Below are positions 25,761-35,108 of a stretch of DNA of 64,000 nucleotides, piece after piece (the stretch's first letter is position 1; every line of letters starts with the position of its first letter). Made by a program: the position numbers and the translations under genes. The stretch covers positions 1 to 64,000 of the forward strand of contig CAINDA010000026.1 in assembly GCA_903847205.1 (NCBI GenBank), written 5' to 3'. The notes beneath the pieces were generated by a model. That model saw only the letters and a program-made list of their open reading frames with translations. It made no database searches and was not told the origin of the DNA. The DNA is from an uncultured Bacteroidota bacterium (GTDB lineage Bacteria > Bacteroidota > Bacteroidia > 2-12-FULL-35-15).

Positions 25761-26735
25761 TTAAGCAAAGCGATGTGCCGTTTTGTATAATTCTTCTTCC
25801 GAAAGATTTTTAAAATAATCGTAAGTTATTTTCAATCCCTCTTTACGGTTTACTTTTGGTTCCCATCCTAAAATTTGCTGTGCTTTGGTAATATCAGGTT
25901 TTCGCTGTTTTGGATCGTCCTGCGGTAATGGTTTAGAAATTATTTTTTGAGAAGTGCCAGTCAATTTTATAATTTCTTCGGCAAAATCTTTAATTGTAAT
26001 TTCCTGCGGATTACCGATATTAACGGGCTGTGCATAATCACTCAACAGCAAGCGGTAAATGCCTTCTACTAAATCATCCACATAACAGAATGAGCGCGTC
26101 TGAGATCCGTCCCCGAATATTGTAAGATCTTCTCCGCGAAGCGCCTGCCCGATAAATGCCGGCAGCACACGTCCGTCATTCAGCCTCATGCGGGGCCCAT
26201 ACGTATTAAAAATACGAATGATGCGTGTTTCTAAACCGTGATAAGTATGGTAGGCCATTGTAATTGCTTCCATAAAGCGCTTTGCTTCATCATATACACC
26301 GCGCGGACCAACGGGATTTACATTGCCCCAGTATTCTTCAGTCTGAGGATGTACCACAGGGTCGCCGTAAACTTCAGAAGTTGATGCAACTAAAATGCGT
26401 GCCTTCTTTACCCTCGCTAACCCAAGCAGGTTGTGTGTTCCGAGAGAACTCACTTTTAATGTCTGTATCGGAATTTTTAAATAATCAATGGGGGATGCCG
26501 GTGAAGCAAAATGCAGAATATAATCTAAGTCACCAGGAACAAAAACAAATTTAGAAACATCATGATGATAGAATTCAAAATGTTCTAATTTCATTAAATG
26601 TTCAATGTTTTTTAAATCGCCTGTAATCAGGTTATCCATGCCTATTACATGATATCCTTCTTTGATAAAGCGGTCGCAGAGATGGGAGCCTAAAAAACCA
26701 GCGGCACCTGTAATTAAAATTCGTTTTCTATCCAC
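25761..26735 (-). CDS. UDP-glucuronate decarboxylase (UDP-xylose synthase type)
   Basis: A 324-residue short-chain dehydrogenase that converts UDP-glucuronate, via a 4-keto intermediate, to UDP-xylose with bound NAD+. It has the NAD-binding [10 protein letters not shown] (residues 9-18), [12 protein letters not shown], the STSEVYGDP segment and the catalytic YDEAKR (Y-x3-K). The overall sequence fits the UXS branch rather than the dTDP-glucose dehydratase branch. It lies 68 bases downstream of ugd, whose product is its expected substrate, which strengthens the call. The product probably goes to surface polysaccharide or LPS. Confidence 0.88.
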   Translation of the reverse strand: MDRKRILITGAAGFLGSHLCDRFIKEGYHVIGMDNLITGDLKNIEHLMKLEHFEFYHHDVSKFVFVPGDLDYILHFASPASPIDYLKIPIQTLKVSSLGTHNLLGLARVKKARILVASTSEVYGDPVVHPQTEEYWGNVNPVGPRGVYDEAKRFMEAITMAYHTYHGLETRIIRIFNTYGPRMRLNDGRVLPAFIGQALRGEDLTIFGDGSQTRSFCYVDDLVEGIYRLLLSDYAQPVNIGNPQEITIKDFAEEIIKLTGTSQKIISKPLPQDDPKQRKPDITKAQQILGWEPKVNRKEGLKITYDYFKNLSEEELYKTAHRFA

Positions 26736-26803
26736 TTTGAATTATTTTAAATCAGATAATTAAAATCGGCTCATTGCTGAAGCCTTTATACTGAAGAAAT
26801 ATT

Positions 26804-28120
26804 TTATTTATTAATTACCGTTACTCTGCCAATAGAGCAGTAATAATATCCCAGCTCTCTCATTTGTTCAATGCCGTATAAATTACGGCCGTCGAATATT
26901 GTTTTGTTTTTCAACAGTGAGCTTACTTTTTCGAAATCGGGTGTGCGGAATAAACTCCATTCTGTTGCAATTAATAAAATATCGGCGTCGCGCAAAGCAT
27001 CATACTCATCCAGTGCATAAGTGATTTTATCACCAATTAAATTACGGACATTATTCATTGCCTCCGGATCGTACGCGGAAATCGAAACGCCTTCTTTCAA
27101 GAGCTCATCAATAATATACAATGCAGGAGCTTCGCGGATATCATCAGTGTCAGGCTTAAAAGCCAAACCCCACAGTGCAATTTTTTTTCCTTTTAAGTTA
27201 TTATTAAAATAGTTTTTTATTTTCGGAACAATAACGGTTTTCTGCTTTTCGTTAATGTCCATAACGGCTTCCAGAATTTTAAAATCATAACTTACATCGC
27301 TTGCCGATTTCGCAAGCGCCTTCACATCTTTCGGAAAGCAGCTGCCGCCGTAACCTATCCCCGGAAATAAAAAACGTTTGCCGATGCGTTCGTCTGAGCC
27401 TATACCAATGCGGACAGCATCTACATCAGCTCCTAACTTTTCGCATAAATTAGCTATTTCATTCATGAAAGTAATCTTTGCAGCTAAAAAAGCATTGGCA
27501 GCATATTTAGTAAGTTCGGCTGATTTTTCATCCATAAAAATAATCGGATTTCCCTGCCTCACATAAGGTTTATACAGCTCTTCCATTGTTTTTCTGGCCT
27601 TTTCAGAACTTGATCCGATAACAACTCTGTCGGGTTTTAAAAAGTCGTCAACGGCAAAACCTTCACGCAAAAATTCAGGATTAGAAACAACATCAAATTC
27701 GCATGAAGCATGTTTTGCAATTGCTTCCCGCACTTTATCGGCAGTGCCCACAGGTACGGTGCTTTTATCTACAATAACTTTATATTCTTTAATCAATTTT
27801 CCTAAATCCTCTGCGGCACCGAGTATGTAACTTAAATCGGCAGAGCCGTCTTCGCCGGGAGGAGTGGGCAATGCGAGGAAAATGATTTTCGCTTTTTCAA
27901 TTGCTTCAGAAAGATTGGTAGTAAATAATAAGCGCCCCTGTTTGATATTGCGTTCAAATAATAAGTCGAGATGGGGTTCGTAAATAGGAACAATACCGTC
28001 TTTCATTTTCTGGACTTTATCTGCATTAATATCAACGCAGATAACATGGTTGCCGGTTTCTGCAAGGCATGTACCTGTTACTAATCCTACGTATCCTGTT
28101 CCAACAACTGCTATATTCAT
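26804..28120 (-). CDS. ugd: UDP-glucose 6-dehydrogenase
   Basis: Ugd oxidises UDP-glucose twice with NAD+ to UDP-glucuronate. At 438 residues it is full length. It shows the Rossmann motif VGTGYVGLVTG (6-16), the catalytic cysteine in GGSCFPKDVKAL (about 258), the lysine-containing AANAFLAAKITFMNEIANL helix and the C-terminal domain with ALWGLAFKPDTDDIREAP. GDP-mannose dehydrogenase is a close relative but differs around the cysteine loop. The gene lies between the aminotransferase and UDP-glucuronate decarboxylase genes on the same strand. Confidence 0.93.
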   Translation of the reverse strand: MNIAVVGTGYVGLVTGTCLAETGNHVICVDINADKVQKMKDGIVPIYEPHLDLLFERNIKQGRLLFTTNLSEAIEKAKIIFLALPTPPGEDGSADLSYILGAAEDLGKLIKEYKVIVDKSTVPVGTADKVREAIAKHASCEFDVVSNPEFLREGFAVDDFLKPDRVVIGSSSEKARKTMEELYKPYVRQGNPIIFMDEKSAELTKYAANAFLAAKITFMNEIANLCEKLGADVDAVRIGIGSDERIGKRFLFPGIGYGGSCFPKDVKALAKSASDVSYDFKILEAVMDINEKQKTVIVPKIKNYFNNNLKGKKIALWGLAFKPDTDDIREAPALYIIDELLKEGVSISAYDPEAMNNVRNLIGDKITYALDEYDALRDADILLIATEWSLFRTPDFEKVSSLLKNKTIFDGRNLYGIEQMRELGYYYCSIGRVTVINK

Positions 28121-28126
28121 AGTTTA

Positions 28127-28155
28127 ATTTGAAAATTTGTCGATTTGAAAATTTG
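28127..28155. repeat. direct repeat ATTTGAAAATTTG, two copies
   Basis: The 13-mer occurs at 28127-28139 and 28143-28155 between two genes of the UDP-sugar set. It is part of the same AT-rich intergenic repeat style seen at 10.05, 14.45 and 48.45 kb. Confidence 0.55.
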
Positions 28156-28206
28156 ACATTTAAAACAAAAAATATTTTTTTGTCTTAACATTATAAGATC
28201 TTAGGT

Positions 28207-29355
28207 CTATCCTTTTTTATTTACAAATTCCAAAACAGAATCTGTAATATATTTCAATGTTTCTTCATCTAACTCCGTGTGCATCGGCAGTGAAACAACT
28301 GATGCGCAAAGCTTTTCAGTAACCGGAAAATCGCCTGCTTTGTATCGAGGATCAAGGTATGCTTTCTGCATGTGCAACGGAATAGGATAATAAATCATAG
28401 CCGGAATTTCTCTGGCTGCCAAAAATTCGCGAAGTGCATTTCTGTCAACACCGTTTAACTGCAGTGTATATTGGTGAAATACGTGGCTAGAATATGAAGC
28501 ACGGGCAGGAGTTTTAAGTTTTGGATTATTTGCAAATGCCTTGTCATAATAGGCCGCAGCTTTGTTACGTGCAATTGCATAGTTATCAAGATCGCGAAGT
28601 TTAATTCTTAAGATTGCTGCCTGAATACTGTCAAGCCGGGAATTTACACCGATTGAATCATGCACATACTGCACCGACTGACCGTGGTTTGCAATCATCC
28701 TGATTTTTGCGGCAAGTGCATCATCATTAGTAAAAATTGCACCGCCGTCGCCGTAGCAGCCTAAATTTTTAGAAGGAAAAAAAGATGTACAGCCTATTGT
28801 ACTTATTGTTCCAGCTTTTTTCTTTGTGCCGTCTTTATAAAAATAATCGGCGCCGATAGCCTGAGCGGTATCTTCAATAACATATAAATTATGTTTTTTT
28901 GCCAATGCATTTATTGCTTCCATATTTGCACACTGGCCGAATAAATGAACAGGTACAATGGCTTTAGTTTTAGGTGTTATTGCTTTTTCAATTGCAGTAA
29001 CATCAATATCAAAAGTATCTGGAATAACATCAACCAATACTGGTTTTAAGCCTAATAAAGCAATTACTTCAGCTGTTGCAACATACGTGAAATCTGCAGT
29101 GATTACTTCGTCTCCGGGTTTAAGATCAAGAGCCATCATGGCAATCTGCAAAGCATCGGTACCATTGGCACATGGGATGATATGTTTTACGCCAAGATAT
29201 TGTTCAAGCTCGGATTGAAAAGCTTTAACCTCCGGACCATTGATAAACGCTGAAGTATTTAATACATTTTGAATAGCAGCGTCAACCTCAGTTTTAATTT
29301 TTTCATATTGACTTTTAAGGTCAACCATTTGAATTTTTTTTACAATTTTCTCCAT
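28207..29355 (-). CDS. DegT/DnrJ/EryC1/StrS family sugar aminotransferase
   Basis: A 382-residue PLP enzyme that transfers an amino group to a nucleotide-linked keto-sugar. The fold signatures are GTDALQIAMMALDLKPGDEV, the PLP-contacting EDTAQAIGA and the lysine in FFPSKNLGCYGDGGA (about 195). The N-terminus (MVDLKSQYEKIKTEVDAAI) resembles WbpE-type enzymes acting on UDP-3-keto-GlcNAcA. The neighbours here make UDP-GlcA and UDP-xylose, so a UDP-4-keto-pentose substrate (ArnB-like) is also possible. It appears to lead the minus-strand set with ugd and the decarboxylase. A TATATTCG -7 element lies 24 bases upstream. Confidence 0.88.
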   Translation of the reverse strand: MEKIVKKIQMVDLKSQYEKIKTEVDAAIQNVLNTSAFINGPEVKAFQSELEQYLGVKHIIPCANGTDALQIAMMALDLKPGDEVITADFTYVATAEVIALLGLKPVLVDVIPDTFDIDVTAIEKAITPKTKAIVPVHLFGQCANMEAINALAKKHNLYVIEDTAQAIGADYFYKDGTKKKAGTISTIGCTSFFPSKNLGCYGDGGAIFTNDDALAAKIRMIANHGQSVQYVHDSIGVNSRLDSIQAAILRIKLRDLDNYAIARNKAAAYYDKAFANNPKLKTPARASYSSHVFHQYTLQLNGVDRNALREFLAAREIPAMIYYPIPLHMQKAYLDPRYKAGDFPVTEKLCASVVSLPMHTELDEETLKYITDSVLEFVNKKG

Positions 29356-29378
29356 TTAGAAATTTTATTTTTAGAATG

Positions 29379-29386
29379 CGAATATA
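29379..29386 (-). promoter_or_regulatory. -7 element for the sugar aminotransferase gene
   Basis: On the minus strand TATATTCG followed by CA, 24 bases before the start codon at 29355. Confidence 0.45.
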
Positions 29387-29442
29387 GCGAAAATATGGAA
29401 ATTTTGAGCCGAATTTCAAAAATAGAACTCATGATAAAAACG

Positions 29443-29450
29443 TATATTAG
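29443..29450 (+). promoter_or_regulatory. -7 element for the outer-membrane protein gene
   Basis: TATATTAG followed by C, 17 bases before the ATG at 29468. It is the TAnnTTAGC variant also seen at 2692, 20534, 44387 and 58611. Confidence 0.4.
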
Positions 29451-29467
29451 CAGCCATTTTTAATGGA

Positions 29468-30244
29468 ATGAAAAAAATATTTGCAGCATCTTTTTTTATT
29501 TTTAGTGTACTATTAAGTTTATCTGCTCAGGTAAGCGTAAAGGATTCATCTATTTCCACTCCAATTTTTGGTCTATCTTACGGTTATCAGATTGCTGCAG
29601 GCGATATGGTAAAACGTTTTGGTAATAGCTCTTCGATACAGCTGAATGCAGATTATAAAACAAAAAAAAACTGGATACTCGGCATTAACGGCAGTTATTT
29701 TTTTGGAACGAAAATTAAAGAAAGTCTATTTGACAGCATCACAGTTGCCGGGGGCAATATTATAGACCAAAACGGCGAGTTTTCTGATATAAGGTTATAT
29801 GAAAGGGGCTTCACTGTTTCGCTTACAGCGGGCAGATTATTTGCATTCAAAAAGCCGAACCCTAATTCAGGTATTTTGTTTAATGTTGGTTTAGGTTTTA
29901 TACAGCATAAAATACGCATTGAAACCATTGGTAATGCAGTACCCCAGCTTTCAACAGAATATAAAAAAGGATACGACCGTTTAACAAATGGATTGCTGCT
30001 GAGCGAAGATTTCGGGTATTTATATTTAGGCAATAACAGGTATTCGAATTTTTATTTTGGTTTTCAATTTCTGCAAGGGTTTACACGTAATCGCAGAAGC
30101 TGGGATTATGAGGAGGGGATGAAACTCGACCCGACAAAGCCTGGACTTTTTCCTATCTATCGATTAGATTTATTGTATGGCTGCCGAATAGCCTGGCTCC
30201 TGCCTATCTATAAAAAACCGCCTCAGGATTTTTATTATTATTAA
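29468..30244 (+). CDS. predicted outer-membrane beta-barrel protein
   Basis: A 258-residue exported protein of unknown function. The signal peptide is residues 1-20 (ending LSAQ). The rest shows alternating aromatic/hydrophobic strands such as NWILGINGSYFFG, FTVSLTAGRLF and GILFNVGLGFIQHKIR, typical of an outer-membrane barrel of eight to ten strands, and ends near an aromatic YYY. It precedes waaA by 43 bases on the same strand. A conserved pairing with LPS synthesis would suggest an LPS-related or surface role, but I cannot confirm the family. Confidence 0.7.
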   Translation: MKKIFAASFFIFSVLLSLSAQVSVKDSSISTPIFGLSYGYQIAAGDMVKRFGNSSSIQLNADYKTKKNWILGINGSYFFGTKIKESLFDSITVAGGNIIDQNGEFSDIRLYERGFTVSLTAGRLFAFKKPNPNSGILFNVGLGFIQHKIRIETIGNAVPQLSTEYKKGYDRLTNGLLLSEDFGYLYLGNNRYSNFYFGFQFLQGFTRNRRSWDYEEGMKLDPTKPGLFPIYRLDLLYGCRIAWLLPIYKKPPQDFYYY

Positions 30245-30287
30245 AAACCAAAAAAAAAATTCTATTACAAAGAGGACAGCAATACTG

Positions 30288-31586
30288 ATGAAAATTTTAT
30301 ATTCCTTCTCAATACATCTTTACCATGCAGCAATTCGTACGGCTTCTTTATTTAATCCAAAAGCAAAACTGTGGGTTGAAGGCAGGAGAAATATTTTTCA
30401 AAAAATTGCTTCTGAATTAAAACCATCAACCAATGGCTCTCAGCTGATTTGGTTCCACTGTGCATCGTTAGGCGAGTTTGAGCAAGGAAGGACTGTAATG
30501 GAAAAATTAAAAAAGCAAGATCCAGAAATTAAAATTCTTCTTACGTTTTTTTCTCCTTCCGGATATGAGATTCGGAAAAATTACGAAGGAGCTGATTACG
30601 TTTTATATTTACCAATTGGTACCCGCCATAACGCAGAGCGATTTGTTAAGCTGATAAAACCTAAGGCTGTTTTTTTTGTGAAGTATGAATTTTGGTTCAA
30701 TTATTTGAATGAATTAAAAAACCAAAAGGTCCCGGTTTACCTTATCAGCGGTATTTTTAGAGAGGACCAATATTTTTTTAAATGGTACAGCCGCTGGTTT
30801 AGAGAGCAGCTAAATAGGTTCACTCATTTTTATTTACAGGATGAAGAATCAAAAAAACTGCTTAACTCAATCGGTTATACAAATATCACAGTAAGCGGCG
30901 ACACTCGTTTTGACAGGGTTTTTGAAATTGCAGAAAACGTAAAATCTATTTCATTGATTGAGAAATTCAAACAAGATAAACAGCTGCTTGTTGCAGGAAG
31001 CACCTGGGAAGAAGATGAAAAAATAATTTCTGATTTAAAATTTCATGCTTCAGGTTTCAAGTTAATCATTGTTCCTCACGAGATTGATGAAAGCCATATA
31101 CAATTAATCGAATCGATTTTTATTCCCATTCTCAGAAACGGATTAAAGGATGGTGAAGGAGCTGGGCGAGCTTGTCTGCGTTATTCTCAGGCTGATGATA
31201 AGAATATTACAACCGCATCTGTTTTAATTATTGATAACATCGGTATGCTTTCATCAATTTATCAATATGCCTCAATAGCGTATGTTGGCGGAGGGTTCGG
31301 TAAAGGGATACATAATATTTTGGAACCTGCTGCCTTCGGCCTTCCTGTAATATTCGGTCCTAATTATAATAAGTTTACAGAAGCTATTGAGCTTATTCAA
31401 GCGGGCGGGGCGTTTTCTTTTTCTTCTCGGGATGAATTAAAAAATATTTTTAATTTTCTTAAGGCGCCAGCAGCTTTAAAAAAAACATCAGAGATATCTA
31501 AAAGCTATGTTTCATCACGTATTGGCGCGACAGATAAAATTTTGAAATCAATTTCTTTGCAAAAAAATAAGGAAATTATTAATTGA
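30288..31586 (+). CDS. waaA: 3-deoxy-D-manno-octulosonic acid transferase
   Basis: WaaA (KdtA) attaches Kdo from CMP-Kdo to the lipid A precursor at the inner membrane. The 432-residue length is typical. Recognisable pieces are an N-terminal membrane-associated segment, WFHCASLGEFEQGRTVME (the conserved glutamate-bearing motif), FVKYEFWFNYLNEL, SGDTRFDRV, VAGSTWEEDE and the C-terminal nucleotide-binding YVGGGFGKGIHNILEPAAFGLPV split by short spacers. It belongs to GT-B family 30. It shares a short intergenic gap with the upstream barrel gene and is convergent with the SpoIIE-type gene downstream. Confidence 0.93.
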   Translation: MKILYSFSIHLYHAAIRTASLFNPKAKLWVEGRRNIFQKIASELKPSTNGSQLIWFHCASLGEFEQGRTVMEKLKKQDPEIKILLTFFSPSGYEIRKNYEGADYVLYLPIGTRHNAERFVKLIKPKAVFFVKYEFWFNYLNELKNQKVPVYLISGIFREDQYFFKWYSRWFREQLNRFTHFYLQDEESKKLLNSIGYTNITVSGDTRFDRVFEIAENVKSISLIEKFKQDKQLLVAGSTWEEDEKIISDLKFHASGFKLIIVPHEIDESHIQLIESIFIPILRNGLKDGEGAGRACLRYSQADDKNITTASVLIIDNIGMLSSIYQYASIAYVGGGFGKGIHNILEPAAFGLPVIFGPNYNKFTEAIELIQAGGAFSFSSRDELKNIFNFLKAPAALKKTSEISKSYVSSRIGATDKILKSISLQKNKEIIN

Positions 31587-31640
31587 TGAGTTGTTAATCT
31601 TTCTGCCTATCCGGCTTTATTAAAAAGCCATCCGAATATG

Positions 31641-34600
31641 CTAAATGCGGATGCCGATAATACAAACATCGTCCACCTGTTCTAAATTTCCTTTCCAGTT
31701 TTCGAAAAATTGATTCAGATATTCTTTTTGTCCGCTCATTGGCTGCTGATGAATTTTAATGAGTTCTTCCTTAAATTTTTTCTTCTTCAGTTTTTTACCT
31801 TTAGTACCAAACTGGTCGGCAAAGCCGTCCGTAGATGTATAAATAATATCATCTTTTTTAAGTTCGATTGTTTGAAGGGTAAAGGGCCGCATCTCCTCCG
31901 TGTATTTGCCAACGGGCATTTTATCACCTTTGTATTCTATCAATTCACCTCTTCGCAGCAGCCATAAAGGATTATTTGCCGAAGCAAAGTGAAGCTGCAT
32001 ATTTTCAAAATCAAAAACGCAGAGTGTGCAATCCATCCCATCCATGCAGACTTCAGTACTTCCTAATGGATTGAGAGCCTTTATGATCTCTGTCCGCTGT
32101 GCACCGAGGATATCGTGAGGCATATTTATGCCGCGGCCTATAATGTTTTCGTTAAGGTAGGAAATGTTTAACATACTCATAAAAGCACCGGAAACGCCAT
32201 GTCCGGTGCAATCTGCAGTGATGATGTAAAACAGCTTAGGATTGGGAGTTGCGCCGGCAGAATGTGCGAATTCATTTGTCCTGGCAGGGATAGTGTAATT
32301 CTCCATAACCTGCTCACTAGCGGAATCAGCATTTCTATATGCCCAATAAAAATCTCCGCTTACAATATCTTTCGGTTTAAACAAAATAAAATAATCAGAA
32401 GCTCCTCCATCAGATGAGGTAAGCGCAGGAGTGAGGTTTTTTTTAATATACTCATTGCTGGTAAGCAGAGCAGTTTGTATTCGTTTTGCGTAAGTAATGG
32501 AATCTAAAATTTCTTTCTGTTTTTTTTCAACAATAAGCTTTTGTTTTTCGGCAGCCTCCCGCAGTCCGACTGCAATAATGCGCTGGCTATCGGCGATGTC
32601 TTTTTGTTTTTCAGCTTCATCCTTTTGCAGCACAACCTCCGAGGTTCTCTCAACAACAGTCTGCTCTAATTTTTTTTGCTGACGGCGCAAGGAGATAGTT
32701 CTATAATTTGAAAAACCGATAACAGAACCTATAATTAACATACCTGCAAAACTGCGGAACCACCATGTTTTATACCATGGCGGAAGAATGCTGAATGTAT
32801 ATGTAACATCTTTCTTATTCCACAAACCATCATTGTTCATTGCTTTTAAGTGAAAAGTATATTCACCTTCAGGTAAGAAAGAATAAGTTGCTTCTGTTTT
32901 TGAAGTAGGCGGAAACCAATCGCTATCAAAACCGTCGAGTTTAAATTGATATTTTACTTTGCTGGGGTCTGTAAGACATACGCTTATAAAATCAAATGTG
33001 ATGTGATTTTTATTGTAAGGTAAAACTAAATTTACCGGAAGGTTTGATATGCTGTCAAAGCCGTTTGAATATCCGCTTAGCTCCTTTTCTGCATTCTGGA
33101 AAAATAACCGTATTCCAGTTATGTGTGTCAATGCTTCTTCACGGTTAACTTTAGCAAAATGCGGATTGTAAACGGTCACTCCTTTAATTGTACCCAACCA
33201 TAAATTCCCATCATTGTCTTTACATTTTGCATTTCTATTATATTCCATGCCTGTTACTCCATCATCTTTATCAAAATGCCTGATTTCAATTTTGCCTGTT
33301 TCGTTGTAAACTGAAACATTAATTCTATCAAGCCCTTTCGTAGTAGCAGCCCATAAATTATCTGCATTATCAAACTCAATAAAATAAATATTGTTTGCAG
33401 ACAGTCCATTATTTTCATCAATTTTTTTAAACTTAGTGAAATTGTAACGAAAAATTCCTTCATCAGTACCAAGCCAAATATTGCCCTTTGCGTCCTGAGC
33501 AATTGAGAAAACCCGCTTATCTGTAAAACCATTGGCCTTATTGTACTTCACACTGGTTTCACGATTATATTTTATAACACCGTCTTGAGTTGCCAGCCAG
33601 AGGCTGTGACTTTTATCTTCAAAAATGAAACGGATCGGAACTCCATCCTCTGCTGTTTTTGATTTTTTCAATGCTTCAATCACTTCAATTTTGCTGTCCT
33701 TTAAAAAGCATAAACCATTTTCTGTTCCAATCCACATAATACCATCATGATCTTTGGCGATGGCATTAATATGATTACTTGGCAATCCAGCTGCATTATC
33801 CAAGTATTGGAATGATTTGCCATTAAAAATGCCCAATCCTTTGAAAAAGTCTCCAAAGTATATATTGCCCTTATTGTCCTCGGAGATGGCTTGTATGTCA
33901 ACTAAAAGATTTGAATTTTTTTCATGCAATTTGTAATTCGTTACTTTAGCGTTTTTTATTTTACAGACACCAAATCCTTTAACCCCTAACCAAATATTTT
34001 TTTTAGAATCCTGAAAGATTGAATTGATATTATCCCCAGGTAAACTGTCTTTTGTACTATAAGATATAAAAGCTTCGCCGGAAAATTTTGATACTCCGGA
34101 TCCATGTATTCCAAACCAAATGTTTCCTTCTCTATCCTCTAATTCACAGTAAATGCTATTGCCGGCCAACCCATTTTTTTCGTTAAAAAATTTATAGGTA
34201 TGATGGTCATATCTATAAACGCCTTTAGGTGTTGCAAACCACAAATTATTTTCACTGTCAGCAATAATATTTCTGAAGTTATTATTTTCTGCTCCTTCGA
34301 TATTTACCTTTGAAATATTTCCATTTGATGTAATTATATTTGTTCCCGGGTTAGTTCCAATATAGATGAGGCCTTTGCTGTCTTCATTAATTGTCCAAAT
34401 GAAGTTACTTTGCAGCCCATCAGTTTTATTAAAATAATTAAACTTTTTTGAACTGAGATTATATTTTATAAGCCCGTACGACATTGTTCCAAACCAAATA
34501 TTGTTTGCTTTATCAGCATACATAGTAAATACATCAGCTTTATTAAGAAGAGTATCTTCGGTAAACGGGATAATTTTACTGCCGGATAATTGACAGATGC

Positions 34601-35024
34601 CTTTTTCAGTACCAATCCAAACAGTTCCATTATAATCCTGAATGGTTTTAAATACCCGATTATTTGTTAAACTATTTTTGACAGTATAACTGATAACGTT
34701 TTTACCATGCAAAATACTTAAGCCTCCAGCCGTTCCGAAAAGAAGTGATCCGTTTTTTAATTCGGTTATAGAATATACAACGTTATTTATTAAGCTGTCT
34801 TTTTGATTGAAGGTTGTAAATTTATTTCCGTCATATTTGCTGGCACCGCCTGTATTTGTACCAAACCAAATGTTTCCATTCTTATCCTGGCACATCGATA
34901 ATACCTGGGATTGGGCTAAGCCGTCTTCAATAGTAAAATTGCGGAAATTATAAGTTTGAGCAAAAGAATTAAAAATGCCCGTTAGGAGAATTGAGGTTAG
35001 AAATATTATTTTAGCTTTATTCAA
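31641..35024 (-). CDS. propeller-sensor SpoIIE/PP2C phosphatase
   Basis: An 1127-residue membrane signalling protein. A signal peptide (1-22) leads into about a dozen two-component-regulator propeller (Reg_prop) repeats (25-640, each with a DxxGNIWFGT-like strand). A Y_Y_Y beta domain (about 670-740), one membrane helix (750-770, WWFRSFAGMLIIGSVIGFS) and a coiled coil (775-835) follow. The C-terminal SpoIIE serine phosphatase (840-1127) contains SGDFYWAY, ITADCTGHGVSGAFM and DGMDCTLCVFD, with metal-binding aspartates. Such hybrids usually end in a histidine kinase; here the output is dephosphorylation of an unknown protein, classically an anti-sigma antagonist. It shares the ILDSITYAKRIQTALL linker with the phosphatase at 42.2-44.4 kb. 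Confidence 0.88.
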   Translation of the reverse strand: MNKAKIIFLTSILLTGIFNSFAQTYNFRNFTIEDGLAQSQVLSMCQDKNGNIWFGTNTGGASKYDGNKFTTFNQKDSLINNVVYSITELKNGSLLFGTAGGLSILHGKNVISYTVKNSLTNNRVFKTIQDYNGTVWIGTEKGICQLSGSKIIPFTEDTLLNKADVFTMYADKANNIWFGTMSYGLIKYNLSSKKFNYFNKTDGLQSNFIWTINEDSKGLIYIGTNPGTNIITSNGNISKVNIEGAENNNFRNIIADSENNLWFATPKGVYRYDHHTYKFFNEKNGLAGNSIYCELEDREGNIWFGIHGSGVSKFSGEAFISYSTKDSLPGDNINSIFQDSKKNIWLGVKGFGVCKIKNAKVTNYKLHEKNSNLLVDIQAISEDNKGNIYFGDFFKGLGIFNGKSFQYLDNAAGLPSNHINAIAKDHDGIMWIGTENGLCFLKDSKIEVIEALKKSKTAEDGVPIRFIFEDKSHSLWLATQDGVIKYNRETSVKYNKANGFTDKRVFSIAQDAKGNIWLGTDEGIFRYNFTKFKKIDENNGLSANNIYFIEFDNADNLWAATTKGLDRINVSVYNETGKIEIRHFDKDDGVTGMEYNRNAKCKDNDGNLWLGTIKGVTVYNPHFAKVNREEALTHITGIRLFFQNAEKELSGYSNGFDSISNLPVNLVLPYNKNHITFDFISVCLTDPSKVKYQFKLDGFDSDWFPPTSKTEATYSFLPEGEYTFHLKAMNNDGLWNKKDVTYTFSILPPWYKTWWFRSFAGMLIIGSVIGFSNYRTISLRRQQKKLEQTVVERTSEVVLQKDEAEKQKDIADSQRIIAVGLREAAEKQKLIVEKKQKEILDSITYAKRIQTALLTSNEYIKKNLTPALTSSDGGASDYFILFKPKDIVSGDFYWAYRNADSASEQVMENYTIPARTNEFAHSAGATPNPKLFYIITADCTGHGVSGAFMSMLNISYLNENIIGRGINMPHDILGAQRTEIIKALNPLGSTEVCMDGMDCTLCVFDFENMQLHFASANNPLWLLRRGELIEYKGDKMPVGKYTEEMRPFTLQTIELKKDDIIYTSTDGFADQFGTKGKKLKKKKFKEELIKIHQQPMSGQKEYLNQFFENWKGNLEQVDDVCIIGIRI

Positions 35025-35108
35025 TCTAAGTCAATTAGAAAATGTTTTAATCTGAAAATTATCCAGCATAATTCTGGATTGAGATTAATGCATCATTTAA
35101 ACATTGTT

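Noticed and set aside
31611-31630. GGCTTT/AAAGCC hairpin after waaA as a terminator
   Set aside because: The stem is only six bases and no T run follows, so the call is too weak.
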